Below are positions 39,301-51,100 of a stretch of 64,000 bases of DNA, piece after piece. The notes below the pieces were generated by a model. That model was given only the letters and a program-made list of their open reading frames with translations, searched no databases and was not told the origin of the DNA. The stretch covers positions 9,694,713-9,758,712 of the forward strand of contig CM039211.1 in the NCBI GenBank assembly GCA_008360975.2, given 5' to 3'. How positions within the stretch are numbered: position 1 is the first letter of the stretch; every line of letters starts with the position of its first letter. The DNA comes from Lichenostomus cassidix. Taxonomy: Eukaryota; Chordata; Aves; Passeriformes; Meliphagidae. The translations under genes were made by a program, and so were the position numbers.

Positions 39301-41292
39301 ATACCTACCTGTATGTTCTAAATGCTTTTTTTGATAGTGATTGGTTTTATCATCAAAGTTGCCATTTCACTCTCCAGTGAAATGACCTCTCCATGAGCAG
39401 AGATATCAAAATCCCAGCTGAAATGCTGACCACTTTGCTGGATCATTTGCAATTCACTTAGGAACTACTGTGTAATTAGTTTATCTTAATTTGACCTATT
39501 GATTTCCAAATGTGAAATTTATAATTGAGAGACCAACTTTCAGCTAGTTGATTTCTCTAGCAGGATTTTTTTCTTGTTGGGTATTAACATGTTATTTTTA
39601 AATTACCAGAGTAAATGGACTGTGTTTTAGTCCCCTTTAAATAAAAATAAGTATATTTACATGCATCCTGTAAAAAGTACAGACAAAGAACATAAAACTG
39701 CCCGCTTAAAAAGAGGAAAGTTGATTGAGAAGACTAATTTCAGTATTAGTGTGGCATACATGTGTTTGTTCATCTGTGTCTGTATGCTATTTTCGTTAGA
39801 TGAGCTTATTACTTCCTAGGAAAGTTCTTTTTCCCAAAGAATAGATCTCCATGACAGCCACATATGGAAATCACAACAACAGAATCACTTTTTGCAAATG
39901 CTGGAATACCTCAGGAAGCTCAACTTTGTGATGAGAAGTTTTCTACTTTTACACAGATCTATAGGAACATTTAAGAAATTACCTTTTACTGCCTCAGCAG
40001 TCCTCACAATTTCTGTATTGTAGAAACAGGACACATTTTAATGAACTGGTCTTCAAAGCAGATAATGGGCTTTGTAGAGAACACTAATCAATATGAGCAT
40101 TTTGACTGTAACCATTGCCAAAGGAGTCTTTGTGATACCGGCCTTGCCTCTATTAGGAAAGAAGTTTTTTTAAAAAACTGAAATGTCAGATCTGAGTAGG
40201 TAGTGTATGTTCATTATCTAGTATTGCAATTTTCCCTTCTGAGGTCGGGAACCAATTTATTTTTACTAAAGTTCAACTCAGAAGTTTTATACCTACATGA
40301 CTAAGCAACTGATAAAAGCAATTAGAGGAAAAGTTGCACAGGGCACAACAATCTAAAAATCAGAGAACAGAGAAAATAACTGGGCATAAGGAAAGAAGAA
40401 GACAGAAGGCAAAAATGAGCAAAATAATGAGGCCATGAAGAATTCAAGGAAGGGGATTCAGTCCTAGAGAGGGAAACATTTTTATGCAGACAAAAGGATA
40501 GCCTCTATTATCAGTTGCCTATAGTTAAACTGGCAGAAACATATGGACCACATCTCAGAATGTCCTTCTGGAGCATCTGCTGCAGATGGCCCACTCAGTA
40601 GCCTCTCAATAGGTTTTTGTAGATGAGCCAAGACCAGGGCAAAAATTTCCAATATGCAGTTAGTTCCCCACATCCAGCAAAGCCAAGCACATGTATGAAT
40701 TACGTCATTTATCCAGCCTTACAGGGCATTCAAAACCAGGATTTTATTCTTTAAATATTATTTTGAAATGTTTTCATATTAATTTTTTTTATTCAGTTGC
40801 TAATAAAGAGAAACTGCTTTAGTAATAGTATCTCCCACTTGGACATTGAATGAAATCATTAATGTGATTTATGTGCCCACATTGAATTTTTTTCCTAATG
40901 AGAGAAAGAAATGAAATTTTATTGGGTGTCTTTTTGAGAAAAATGAATGAACAAACAAACAAACAAATGAAAACAACACAGAGTAAAAAGAGACCAGCAG
41001 ATAAGTAATTTTTTGTTATTTGGAATAATAATACTACTAGAAGATGGAATAGAAAATTCTGTAAAATCTGTTCAGCACCATCTTTAATTGCTAATTCAGC
41101 ATCAAACTTTATTGGAGCATAGATATGTAGTGGTTACTAGCTGAATGAGGTCAGACCTTCCTCTAGAGAGGCTTAAAAGTAACCCCTTTGACTTCATCTA
41201 GTTGTCAAACTGCACAGGAAAATACTAATTCTATTACTTTTTGAAAAGCAGGGAACATTGCCAAAACCCACAAAGGAAAAGATAGCAAAGAG
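33341..41292. other. Non-coding DNA, no gene recognised
   Basis: Overlapping open frames on both strands at 33357-33674 reflect a locally higher GC content and carry no known motif. A 19-bp unit is tandemly duplicated with one mismatch at 37117-37154 (AAGCAACTAATTGAAATCT). Between about 37680 and 38160 there is a less AT-rich patch with an AATAAA at 37946-37951 that could be an old LTR, but no ends could be defined. A (ACAA)n microsatellite lies at 40951-40968. Confidence 0.5.
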
Positions 41293-41298
41293 CTAGGA
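41293..41298. repeat. Target-site duplication of the expanded solo LTR (left copy)
   Basis: CTAGGA lies immediately before the TG of the LTR and is repeated exactly at 43685-43690. Confidence 0.85.
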
Positions 41299-41463
41299 TG
41301 TAGCAACATGGGGTTTTAGGATTCCATGTGCTCCTTTGTCCCTCTGCTTTGTATACCATTGGTTCATTTTGAAATATGCTCTGCTGTACCCCGAAATCTA
41401 TTGGTGGGTTCCCTATGCCTGTCTTCCCTTCAGACTCCCCGGGACTGGCTCTGGGGGAGACAG

Positions 41464-41558
41464 TCCCTTCCCTTCCCTTCCCTTCCCTTCCCTTCCCTTC
41501 CCTTCCCTTCCCTTCCCTTCCCTTCCCTTCCCTTCCCTTCCCTTCCCTTCCCTTCCCT
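41464..41558 (+). repeat. (TCCCT)19 pentanucleotide array
   Basis: Nineteen perfect copies of TCCCT, equivalent to (AAGGG)n on the minus strand. It lies in the 5' part of the expanded LTR U3. Perfect copies imply recent expansion or continuing slippage. Confidence 0.97.
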
Positions 41559-41925
41559 GTTCCCTTCCCTGGAGCTTCCCTTCCCTGAAGCTTCCCTGAA
41601 GCTTCCCTGAAACTTCCCTGAAACTTCCCTGAAACTTCCCTTCCTGAAACTTCCCTTCCCTGAAACTTCCCTTCCCTGAAACTTCCCTTCCTGAGCTTCC
41701 TTCCCTTCCTTCCCTGAGCTTCCTTCCCTTCCCTTCCTGAAACTTCCTTCCTGAGCTTCCTTCCTGGAGCTTCCCTGGAGCTTCCCTTCTGAACTTCCTG
41801 AACTTCCTTCCTTAGACTTCCTTCCCTGAGCTTCCTGTTGAGACTTCCTTTTCCCTGGAACTTCCCTTCCTTTGAAACTTCCCTGAACTTCCCTTCCCTG
41901 GAGCTTCCCTTCACTGGAACTTCCT
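41559..41925 (+). repeat. Degenerate CTTCCCTGAA-type repeats
   Basis: Imperfect units built from TTCCC, GAGCTTCC, GAAGCTTCC and GAAACTTCC. They are more diverged than the later array, and resemble older, decayed copies of the same unit family. Confidence 0.85.
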
Positions 41926-42065
41926 GTTTCCTTTCCTTTCCTTTCCTGTTCCTTTGCTGTTCCTTTCCTTTCCTTTCCTTTCCTTCCCTTCCTTCCTTTC
42001 CTTCCTTCCTTCCCTTCCCTTCCTTCCCTTCCCTTCCCTTCCCTTCCCTTCCCTTCCCTGTTCCC
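41926..42065 (+). repeat. (TTTCC)n / (TTCC)n / (TTCCC)n mixed array
   Basis: Runs of CTTTC, then CTTCC, then CCCTT interrupted by GTTCC. This is a second pyrimidine-rich block separating the degenerate and the regular 11/16-bp repeats. Confidence 0.9.
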
Positions 42066-43360
42066 TTCCCTTCCCTGAAACTTCCCTGTTCCCTGAAACT
42101 TCCTGCTTCCTGAAACTTCCCTGAAACTTCCCTTGAAACTTCCTTGAAACTTCCCTGAAACTTCTCTGAAACTTCCTTCCTTCCCTGAAACTTCCCTGAA
42201 ACTTCCCTGAAACTTCCCTGAAACTTCCCTGAAACTTCCCTGAAACTTCCCTTCCCTGAAACTTCCCTTCCCTGAAACTTCCCTGAAACTTCCCTTCCCT
42301 GAAACTTCCCTTCCCTGAAACTTCCCTGAAACTTCCCTTCCCTGAAACTTCCCTTCCCTTCCCTTCCCTTCCCTGAACCTTCCCTGAAACTTCCCTGAAA
42401 CTTCCCTTCCCTGAAACTTCCCTGAAACTTCCCTGAAACTTCCCTGAAACTTCCCTTCCCTGAAACTTCCCTTCCCTGAAACTTCCCTGAAACTTCCCTG
42501 AAACTTCCCTGAAACTTCCCTTCCCTGAAACTTCCCTGAAACTTCCCTTCCCTGAAACTTCCCTTCCCTGAAACTTCCCTGAAACTTCCCTGAAACTTCC
42601 CTTCCCTGAAACTTCCCTGAAAATTCCCTTCCCTGAAACTTCCCTGAAACTTCCCTGAAACTTCCCTGGAACTTCCCTTCCCTGAAACTTTCCTGAAACT
42701 TCCCTGAAACTTCCCTGAAACTTCCCTGAAACTTCCCTGAAACTTCCCTGAAACTTCCCTTCCCTGAAATTTCCCTGAAACTTCCCTTCCCTGAAACTTC
42801 CCTGAAACTTCCCTGGAACTTCCCTTCCCTGAAACTTTCCTGAAACTTCCCTGAAACTTCCCTGAAACTTCCCTTCCCTGAAACTTCCCTGAAACTTCCC
42901 TTCCCTGAAACTTCCCTGAAACTTCCCTTCCCTGAAACTTCCCTGAAACTTCCCTGGAACTTCCCTTCCCTGAAACTTCCCTGAAACTTCCCTGAAACTT
43001 CCCTGAAACTTCCCTGAAACTTCCCTTCCCTGAAACTTCCCTGAAACTTCCCTGAAACTTCCCTTCCCTGAAACTTCCCTGAAACTTCCTTGAAACTTCC
43101 CTGAAACTTCCCTGAAACTTCCCTTCCCTGAAACTTCCCTGAAACTTCCCTGAAACTTCCCTTCCCTGGAACTTCCCTGGAACTTCCCTTCCCTGGAACT
43201 TCCCTTCCCTGGAACTTCCCTTCCCTGAAACTTCCCTGAAACTTCCCTGAAACTTCCCTTCCCTGAAACTTCCCTTCTCTGAAACTTCCCTTCCCTTCCC
43301 TTCCCTGAATCTTCCCTCAAACTTCCCTCAAACTTCCCTCAAACTTCCCTCAAACTTCCT
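42066..43360 (+). repeat. 11/16-bp minisatellite (CTTCCCTGAAA unit)
   Basis: The basic unit is CTTCCCTGAAA (11 bp). It alternates irregularly with a 16-bp form that has an extra TTCCC. By hand count about 80 copies of TTCCCTGAA occur in the LTR. Variants cluster locally: CTGGAAC units around 43166-43215 and four CTTCCCTCAAA units at the right end (about 43309-43355). Such clustering indicates growth by unequal exchange or slippage of neighbouring units. On the minus strand the unit lacks stop codons in all three frames, producing an artefactual open frame of 469 codons with an 11-residue period. Confidence 0.95.
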
Positions 43361-43366
43361 TCCCTT

Positions 43367-43372
43367 TATAAG
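43367..43372 (+). promoter_or_regulatory. TATA box of the expanded solo LTR
   Basis: TATAAG follows directly after the last repeat units and precedes a GC-rich R region. The AATAAA signal lies about 110 bp downstream. Any LTR transcript would begin about 43,395-43,400. Confidence 0.65.
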
Positions 43373-43476
43373 GCGATGCCCGCATCAGCTCGCGGTCTCT
43401 GCATCTCTGGGCTGGCAGCTCCTACCCCATCCCTGCCTGTCCTTCCCCCTTTTCCTCTCTTTTCCCCATTACCCCA

Positions 43477-43482
43477 AATAAA
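43477..43482 (+). terminator. AATAAA polyadenylation signal of the expanded solo LTR
   Basis: AATAAA sits after a C/T-rich segment and before the U5 region, in the usual position at the end of R. Confidence 0.7.
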
Positions 43483-43684
43483 CCTCCCTGCCAGAACAGA
43501 GATAGAGTCCAGTTCTTCCTTTGCCTCATTATAGTCCTGCTTGAATTGACGTGGTTTGGAGACTCACGCCATGCCGCAGAACCTCGGGGGCCACCCGCCC
43601 CAGATCCGGTGGGATTAAACTCACCAGGGACCCTGGACCAGGGGGGAGCCGGCCTGTGCAGCCCTCCCGGACTGTGATACATCA

Positions 43685-43690
43685 CTAGGA
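43685..43690. repeat. Target-site duplication of the expanded solo LTR (right copy)
   Basis: CTAGGA is identical to the left copy at 41293-41298. Confidence 0.85.
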
Positions 43691-46600
43691 GAAGAAAAAC
43701 CAAAAAGGTATCATGAAATCATAGGGAAAGAAAACACACTGGCTTTTAGAAGGGTTTTTGGGTGGGGTATTTTTGGATCAAGAATAGGTTAATAACATAC
43801 ACTTGTTGATACTTTAGTACTTTGTGTTTGAACCTGTGTGAATCAACAGCTATTTCCATTGCAGAAATTTCCATTGCACAAAATAGCACTGTGGCAGGTT
43901 GACACCAGTGTAATTTCATATTTTCTGGGTACCAACCAATGCTAACATTTTGCCACTAGAAGGAGGGGTTTGTAAATGTCGCAATAAAAAAGCACACCAA
44001 TTGATAGGTAAATCGTGGTTAATAAATATGTAGATGCTCTGGTACACAAATTAACTGTTTCTTTCCAAACAGCAAGTTGCTAATTTTGCAGTACCAAACT
44101 CCACAATTATTTCAGTGCTATCTACTTTCACCAGGAATAAGTCATTCTCAAAAAATCCTTGAAACGTATCCAAGCAAAGTTCTCTTATTTTTGTTCCATA
44201 TCTGTCTAACCTTCGAATTCCCCACAGAAAACTATTCTGCTACTTTTAGATAATCAATATGTAATTCAACGGAAATATAAAGCTAGGGGCAACACATGAG
44301 TTAATTGAATTAAATACCGCAAGGGCACAGCCTCCGTTTTCAAAATCTTTTTTTTTTAATAGATACAAGGAACTCCAGTCTGCAATACTGGAGTGCTACA
44401 GACTTCAGGACTCTTAACAAAGAATTCAGGTTAGTGATACTGCTGCAGAAAATATGGGAGCCTTGATTGCAGTGGGCCCTGACTGCAATACAAATACATC
44501 TTTTTATGCTTGTGACCATCACTTCTGCAGAATAAAAATATTAAGTGGTGTTTGTATCCTTGACACAATATGAAGTGAGATTAAAATAAGCTTTTCTGTG
44601 GGTGAGTATAACAAGAGAATTAAAATTAAACAGCATTTTATACAACTGGAGATGCAGTAAGCTACTTAAACATTAAAACCACTGTCAGTTTGACTTAAGA
44701 GGAAAGATAACACATGCGTTCCACAGATTTTATTTGTGTAAGTCTATTTAAAAGCCTTTTTCTTCATTCTCTCTCTGGTGTCTGTAAGGCACCTTGGAAT
44801 ATAATCCCCTAATTTAGGGAGATGTAATTTAGGTAAACATGTCTGTCCTAGCTACCAGATGTACTACAGCCCTCTGCCAATTAGGGACAACAGTGGTGTT
44901 TACTTGAATTACACTGAAAAATTGCAACTGCATTCACATCTATAAAATATTCCTCTAAACTGGGAAAGGGCAAAAATTCTAAAGGAAAGGAAATGATGAA
45001 TGTATAAATGAATGAAGAATTATTTATAGCATAGCAGAGTGTACCAAATATCATGGCTTTTTATCCCTTTTCTGTGTAAAAGAACTTTGTGGTGACACAA
45101 AGGAACTCTTGCATGTCTGTGGCTGGGCAAAATTATCCCACAGCATATGTACCCAAGGAAAACCACCATCTCCTACACAATCCAGGCACAGATGCAAGAG
45201 ATGTAATTGCAGCCACAGGGAGCAGGAGGAAGAGCTGTGACTCATAGCTCTCCACAGCTGCCAGACCCTGGTCCCACAGGCTTCCCGTGCCTGGGGCTTG
45301 TTGGCAGGCAGTCGGAAAGGAACAGACTCATCTAGCAAACCACCCGTGCGAGCAGCTGGAGAACCAGGCAACCAGATGCATGGAGTACAGAAGTAACCTA
45401 AGCTTACCTAAATCATATCTGGAGCCACTTCCTTCCTGAATCAATAAAGTCTGAAGGGGCAGATAACACACACTGTCTGCAGACATTGCCCTGCATGTTC
45501 ATGGACACTGTCTGGATGGTGCATGGTGTCACCCTTGGGTCTTGTCTCGTCCCCATCCCCCTGAAGGCACCTGATATCCAGGGATGGGACTGCCCTGGCT
45601 GACCCTAGCCTGCTGTGCTCCCCAGTCACTGTGAGCTGAGGAGGACTGCTCTTGAGGACAGTGGTTCACAGTAATCCCACTATTCAGTGATTATGCAGGA
45701 AAAAAGAAAAATGTATCATATTATCCTGATTGTGAAAAGGTAACACTTCACTATGCTCTGAAGCAGAAATCATCTTCAAAAAGAAGGATTTAAAAAATAT
45801 CTTTCATATGGATGGAACACGTGAATTGCACTGCCTTTGTTCCTTCCCTGGTAGTAGCAAGATTTTAAGAGAGGCTATCCCTCTTCCTTTTGTGGCAGGA
45901 ACAAATTTAAACAGTTATGGAAAGGCGTATTTCTTTTTCAGTCACAGCCCAAAGCAGGTATCAAAATTAATCAACCCAGAAACCTCTCTCCTTCTAAACC
46001 TAAAATTCCATAGCTGAGCAAAGCATTCAGATTTCTGTTATTGTTACTTTTGCCACAGCTTCTGATAATTTTGTTTTAAGATGTGAGATATAATTATTCC
46101 CTCACAGGTTTCTCAAATCACTTTTCCAAAGTATAATCTGTGGTTTCTAAAAACATTAAATGAGTTTTTGAAAAAGCAGAACAGATTTTTTATCAAATAT
46201 GCTACTACTCCAGATGTACTACAATGTTTTCTGTGTCCCTGTGTTCAGATATCATTTTTATCAGAGGTCTCATTGTCAAGCAAAATTGAGGGCAAATGTT
46301 GAGCCAAACAGAACATTAACTGCATTTGTAGAAAAATTAAAGAGGGAATCATTAGAAGACTCAGCCCATATTATGGAACAAAAAATTATAAGTGTATGGT
46401 ACTGTATGTGCACAACTGGTGAAGTACTTACTTGCGGTTAATGGATTTTTAAAGCCATGGACATTTCCTTTTTTTTCTGTTTGCTGAACTTAGCAGACCA
46501 TTTTGATTAATGGAAAATCTATTACTTCTATGACAAGGGAACAACTGACTTTCCAACACAGCTGCTGTGGCCATGCTACGTGTATTTGTATACCATAAGT

Positions 46601-47800
46601 ACACTAGCAATATTGTAAATCTTTGTAATAATCTTCCCCAGACCTTTCCACCCTGCAGTTATCTCAAAGCATTACACTAAACACCACACAATTTGCAGAT
46701 TAGGCTTGCTAGCCAGTTTCAATAAACTGGTCACGAGGTGCTGTTAACAGCCAGCATCTGAAGAATATGTACTGAAAAAAAGAATCAGTGATTAGAGACA
46801 AAGTTGTTAAATGCTCATGTGAGACTACATTAAAAAAAGTGAAAATGAGGAAGCTTGATTCTAATGGCTGTCGTGTTAAAGACCCTAATAAACTTAGCTG
46901 AGTTTCACAGGAAAAATTTGGCAGAGTTATTCAAGCAAGATATGGGTAAGGAGTAATCAATACAGTTACTTACACTGCGTGGAAGACTGATAGAATATCA
47001 ATTCTAATAAGAACAACTCTGCAATAGGATGAAAGCAGTGTCAATATGGCAAGGAATTATAAATTTGTTTGGTTGCAATGGGATCATCCAGTTTACATAC
47101 ACTGTTTGAGAATGGTTATAGAGGCTGTCACTATTGCTGGAGGAGAGTAAGGAAGCAATGCCAGTACATACAGTTATGGCTGTGCTATTTTCCAGTCAGA
47201 GGTAATCATATGCACACTCCAAAGATATTTGAGCTACATAGCACATGTGCAGCTCCTGTTGAAGAAAATGGGTAACATTTACAGGTAGCACAGCCTCTTT
47301 GTTAGAGTGGAATCATTGCAGGAAATGAATGGAAAATCAACAGGCATATTTGGGAGCAAAATGGTTTTCTACTGACAAATTGACATCATTATTGTTCTTA
47401 ATGACTGGGTTCACTTCAGTTACAGAGTCATTAAAAACCCTTCACACAAATACATCTAAAACATAGCTGCAATTAAATCAAAACAAACCCTGTGATTTTA
47501 CAAAATTCTACAAGTAATTATATACACTTAGTAGGATTCAGTTGCTTTAACGTAAACAATGAATGCCATTTCAGATCCCTAACAATATCATAGCTGTATA
47601 TCAGAACAGACAAAAATTATAATCACATCCACATAGACGTCTGACAATTGAGAATATCTGGTTTCTTATGTTAGGGCAGGTGAAGACCACTCTTAAGTGT
47701 TTTCAGGGAACAGTTTAAAGGTAAAGATGTGCATTTTCATAAAAGGTGTGTCATTAGAGATGGACTGGCCTATTTACTGATGCCTTTTTCAACCTAGAAA
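43691..47800. other. Non-coding DNA, no gene recognised
   Basis: A locally GC-richer patch at 45050-45650 produces chance open frames on the minus strand (106 and 62 codons) without known motifs. The open frame at 46199-46441 on the plus strand contains a stretch reading EPNRTLTAFVEKLKR after a splice-acceptor-like CCCTGTGTTCAG. It is described in the findings and not called as a gene. The rest is AT-rich. Confidence 0.5.
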
Positions 47801-48130
47801 TGAAACTTGAGATAATTTTAGTACAGAAGGTAATATAGAAGTGGATCTTTATTGGAGCTCCAGGGGCACAAAAGCCCACCCCCACAGGGGTGAATACAGG
47901 TTTTAGGAAATTAGCAGAGCTGATAAAAAGCACCGGTTAGGAGGACAAGTGGTGATGCAATTCCCCCAGGTCAATCCCCTTCTCTGGAGCCTCCCCCCTT
48001 TGATATTAGCTGTACTTGTTTATGAAATTATGTCTTAAATATCTTGTTCTCAACCTTGGTTCCCAGGAAGAACTGAGATAGGACAGAGGCCTTGTATCCC
48101 CCCGGGCTGGAAACTCTGGAATTTGTTTTG
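47801..48130 (-). mobile_element. Probable ERV LTR, minus strand
   Basis: On the minus strand the order is a C-rich U3-like part, a TTTTTATCAG TATA-like motif (about 47935-47926), a GGTGGGCTTTTGTGCCCCTGG segment, and CCAATAAAGATCC with AATAAA at 47853-47848. A short U5 follows, ending TTTCA at 47801. This layout fits a compact avian LTR. The left edge starts TG on plus (47801), but I found no matching target duplication, so the right boundary is a guess near 48,130. Confidence 0.5.
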
Positions 48131-51100
48131 TCTTCCTGCCTAGGGAAAGGGCATGGAAAACTACTGGGAAAACTAGCTATGAGTGCAATAACAAGCTACA
48201 GAGCTCCAAATATGTAAAGAAGCCGTAGAATATATAAAAGAAAAAAGGCAAAAATCATTCCAGCATCAGACACTTGACAATAGTCTGAAAGGAAGAAGGC
48301 ACTGGTAGTGTAGAATTATCCCCAAAGGCGTCCAACCTAAATGTGATTCAACTACATGTGATTCTTGGCTCCTGAGCAAAGAGATTGCTCACAGTTTTCT
48401 TTTTAACTCTTCAAGAAACATTTAATGATGAAATAAAGGAGCAGCATAAACTGGAAAATTATACCTATGATTTTCTACGCAAGCTTCTTGTAAGAGTAAG
48501 TTGCAAGGCATCCAAAATCTGTTCATATTTCTTGATATTGTGGCAGCTGCTGCTACTCAAGCACAGATGGGATTTAAAATAAAACTGTGAAGGCAGAATA
48601 TTCACTCAACATAAACGATGGTGAGGGTTATGGTTATGTTTACCCCAAGCTTTATTTTACCCCAGAAGTGATTCAATTATTTAACCCAAAGATTAGTAAT
48701 GCTCTTCTTTCCCCAGAAACAGCAAGCTTTTCAAGGCATGCTTTACAAACTGTACAGCTGCAATTACCAGTAATTTTCAGCTGAGGTACTTCCACAGTTT
48801 TACTGTCACATAAGTGGATATATATTAGTATAGAAACATCTATTTTTAGAATTTCTTTCTGCCAACCACCTGACTTTGCAACTTTTCTTACCTCCTACAC
48901 TGAAAATGGTGGGATTGTCAAAATTCTTCGTCAAACAACTACTGATCAAAGCGCAAACAAGCTGTTTGGGATGTGACCAAAATGTAGAGGTCCTAAGTAA
49001 AAATCAGTTTATAAAGGACAGCTCAAGATTTCCTATTTGTTTACAAAATAAAAATAGCACTAAAACAGCAGACCTATCTATTGAATCCATACAGGCAGGA
49101 AATTTAGATATTTTTAATTGACCTCTATGTACCCTAGGTATTGGAAATACATCAGCAGCATTTGGTGGCAGATAAAATATTGGTGGTTTTTGCTTGCCAA
49201 AGAAGATTCTTTTCTTGTGGCTTTTTAATATGGTATTAAAAAGTTATTCTCAAAATAGTATAGATCTCAGGTTCAATATACATTTAGAAAAGTAATTTCC
49301 TAAAACTCAGAATTATCTAATTGTTGGCATTTAAAATTCAGTAATGTTTATTTGATAGCATAGGATCATTTAACCATTTATTTAAAAAGGAGGTCTTAGA
49401 GAAATCTTACTCTTACTAATTACTTGGAATTTTGTCAAATATATAGATTCCTTAGTGAGATGCCTAGAATGTGAGTCTTTGGAAAAAGGCAAATAATTAA
49501 TTGTTAGCTGAGATTTTGTAGACCACATACAGAGTAAAGTAGGCAATAATTTGTAATAATCGTAGATAACTTTAAAGTTCCTGGCATTTTAAACATTGTT
49601 TAAAGCAGTGAATAATGCCTGACACAACTATTTGTAATGAAAGAGCTGAGGTTACACTCACGTGAATATTTATATCTATCTAAAAATTTTCCATGAGATA
49701 AGAATAATACATTTTCTATTACATGTTTCTTAAAGCTGGAAAGGTTTTAAGTTACCTCTCTACACAGTCTTAAACATCATTCATATGCAGCAACTGAGAT
49801 GTAAACATGTACTTATAGAATCAGCAAATAAAAGATCACCTGAGGAATTGCTTTGCCTGAACAGCCGCAGCAAAGATGATGTTGTTACCCTGATATAATA
49901 GTGATTTAATATAGAGTCAGCAAGACAAATACTCATTCTAGTTAGTCATGTAATATTTTTGGGGGAAAAAAGAGATTATGATCTGATAAAGACAATATAT
50001 ACTAATAATTTAATGTTAATGCATTTATTTCTGAAGCCAGGGCACAAGAGATGGCCTCCCCGAAAGGCTCACATGTGTGAGCTCTCACATCAGAAAGGCT
50101 ACAAATGCTGAAGTGTGACCTCCTTTATCCTGGAAAAGCTTTTCTTCGATTTAGTATTAATATGTTATTACACCTCTTCAGCACAGTAGTTATTTCCGTT
50201 CTTTGCAACCACGCTGGTTAAAAAGTACTCCCAGATAAAACAACATTGTTGGATGGTATCAGGTTTAATTCCAACCAGCACTTCCTGCTGTGCTTAGCTA
50301 TAGATAACACACCACACCATGACACATTCAAACAGCTGCATGCTCTCGAGTTGCTGGAACAAGTGTTGGGAGCAATTCAGAAGGCTGAGGAAGAGCAGCC
50401 TTTGAATTCAAGTTCTCACTTTTTAACCACTTTGTTTCACTTAGCTTTTCGTTCAAAACTGCTGGGACATCAAAATTAAAATAACATAATTAAATCAGTC
50501 AGTCACTGTGGCAAGCAGCTCCAGGGCAGACCTGGTAGGAAAGCATCAGGGCAGCAGAGAGACCTGCTGGGATGAGGCATCTCTCAGGAGAGACACTGAG
50601 AGCTGCATGCTGCGTACGGGACTGCAGCCGACCCCACAGCTCCACAGAGCAGCCTTAGAAGCACAAATGACCAGGAGAACTGTGGACAGATCAAACAGGG
50701 TATGGCACTACAGATCACAAGGGAAGGTCATCATCACCATATCAGGCCAAAACACCTCTTTAATTTGTCATCACCCTCCAGAAGGAGCTCAGCTATGATA
50801 TCCACAGGGCAGAAGACATGTTCTCTGCACTCATCACAGTAGGTGTGGCAACCCAGGCAGATCTCCCACAAAAGCGTGCAGCTGTTCACACCCTCAGGCT
50901 ATGGGGTGTGCCAAAGCTTATCTCTGGTAACTGATGGCAGCAGTGAAAACATCTGTGTGAGCTGTGACTTGTGGCTGAATATTTCTTTTCTTACTTTATG
51001 CTGCTATTTCCAAACATTCATCTCTCTTATTTATGATAGACACTCTCACATTCTTAATCTCCAAACTTCCTTTTGGAATTTTTCTAATTTTTTTATTTGA

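Larger units (their letters stand above)
41299..43684 (+). mobile_element. Solo LTR with tandem-repeat-expanded U3 (class II-like ERV), plus strand, 2,386 bp
   Basis: The element begins TGTAGCAAC and ends GATACATCA, i.e. TG...CA, and is bracketed by the perfect 6-bp duplication CTAGGA. Its left 160 bp are ordinary U3 with two inverted CCAAT boxes (ATTGG near 41359 and 41401). Its right 320 bp hold a TATA box (43367-43372), a GC-rich R, an AATAAA (43477-43482) and a U5 of about 200 bp. Between these, from about 41464 to 43360, the U3 consists of pyrimidine-rich pentamer and 11/16-bp tandem repeats. No internal retroviral sequence adjoins it, so it is a solo LTR. Most avian LTRs are 300-1,000 bp, so this one is exceptionally long because of the repeats. 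The long minus-strand open frames (41234-41914 and 41911-43320) are by-products of the repeats and are not genes. Confidence 0.88.

Noticed and set aside
41911..43320. A 469-codon open frame on the minus strand, and a 226-codon one at 41234-41914
   Set aside because: Both are translations of the LTR minisatellite, whose unit has no stops on that strand. They show no domain, start context or codon bias of a gene.
50080..50105. Small hairpin CTCACATGTGTGAG followed by CTCTCACA
   Set aside because: A short palindrome of this size is expected by chance, and it has no T-run or regulatory context.
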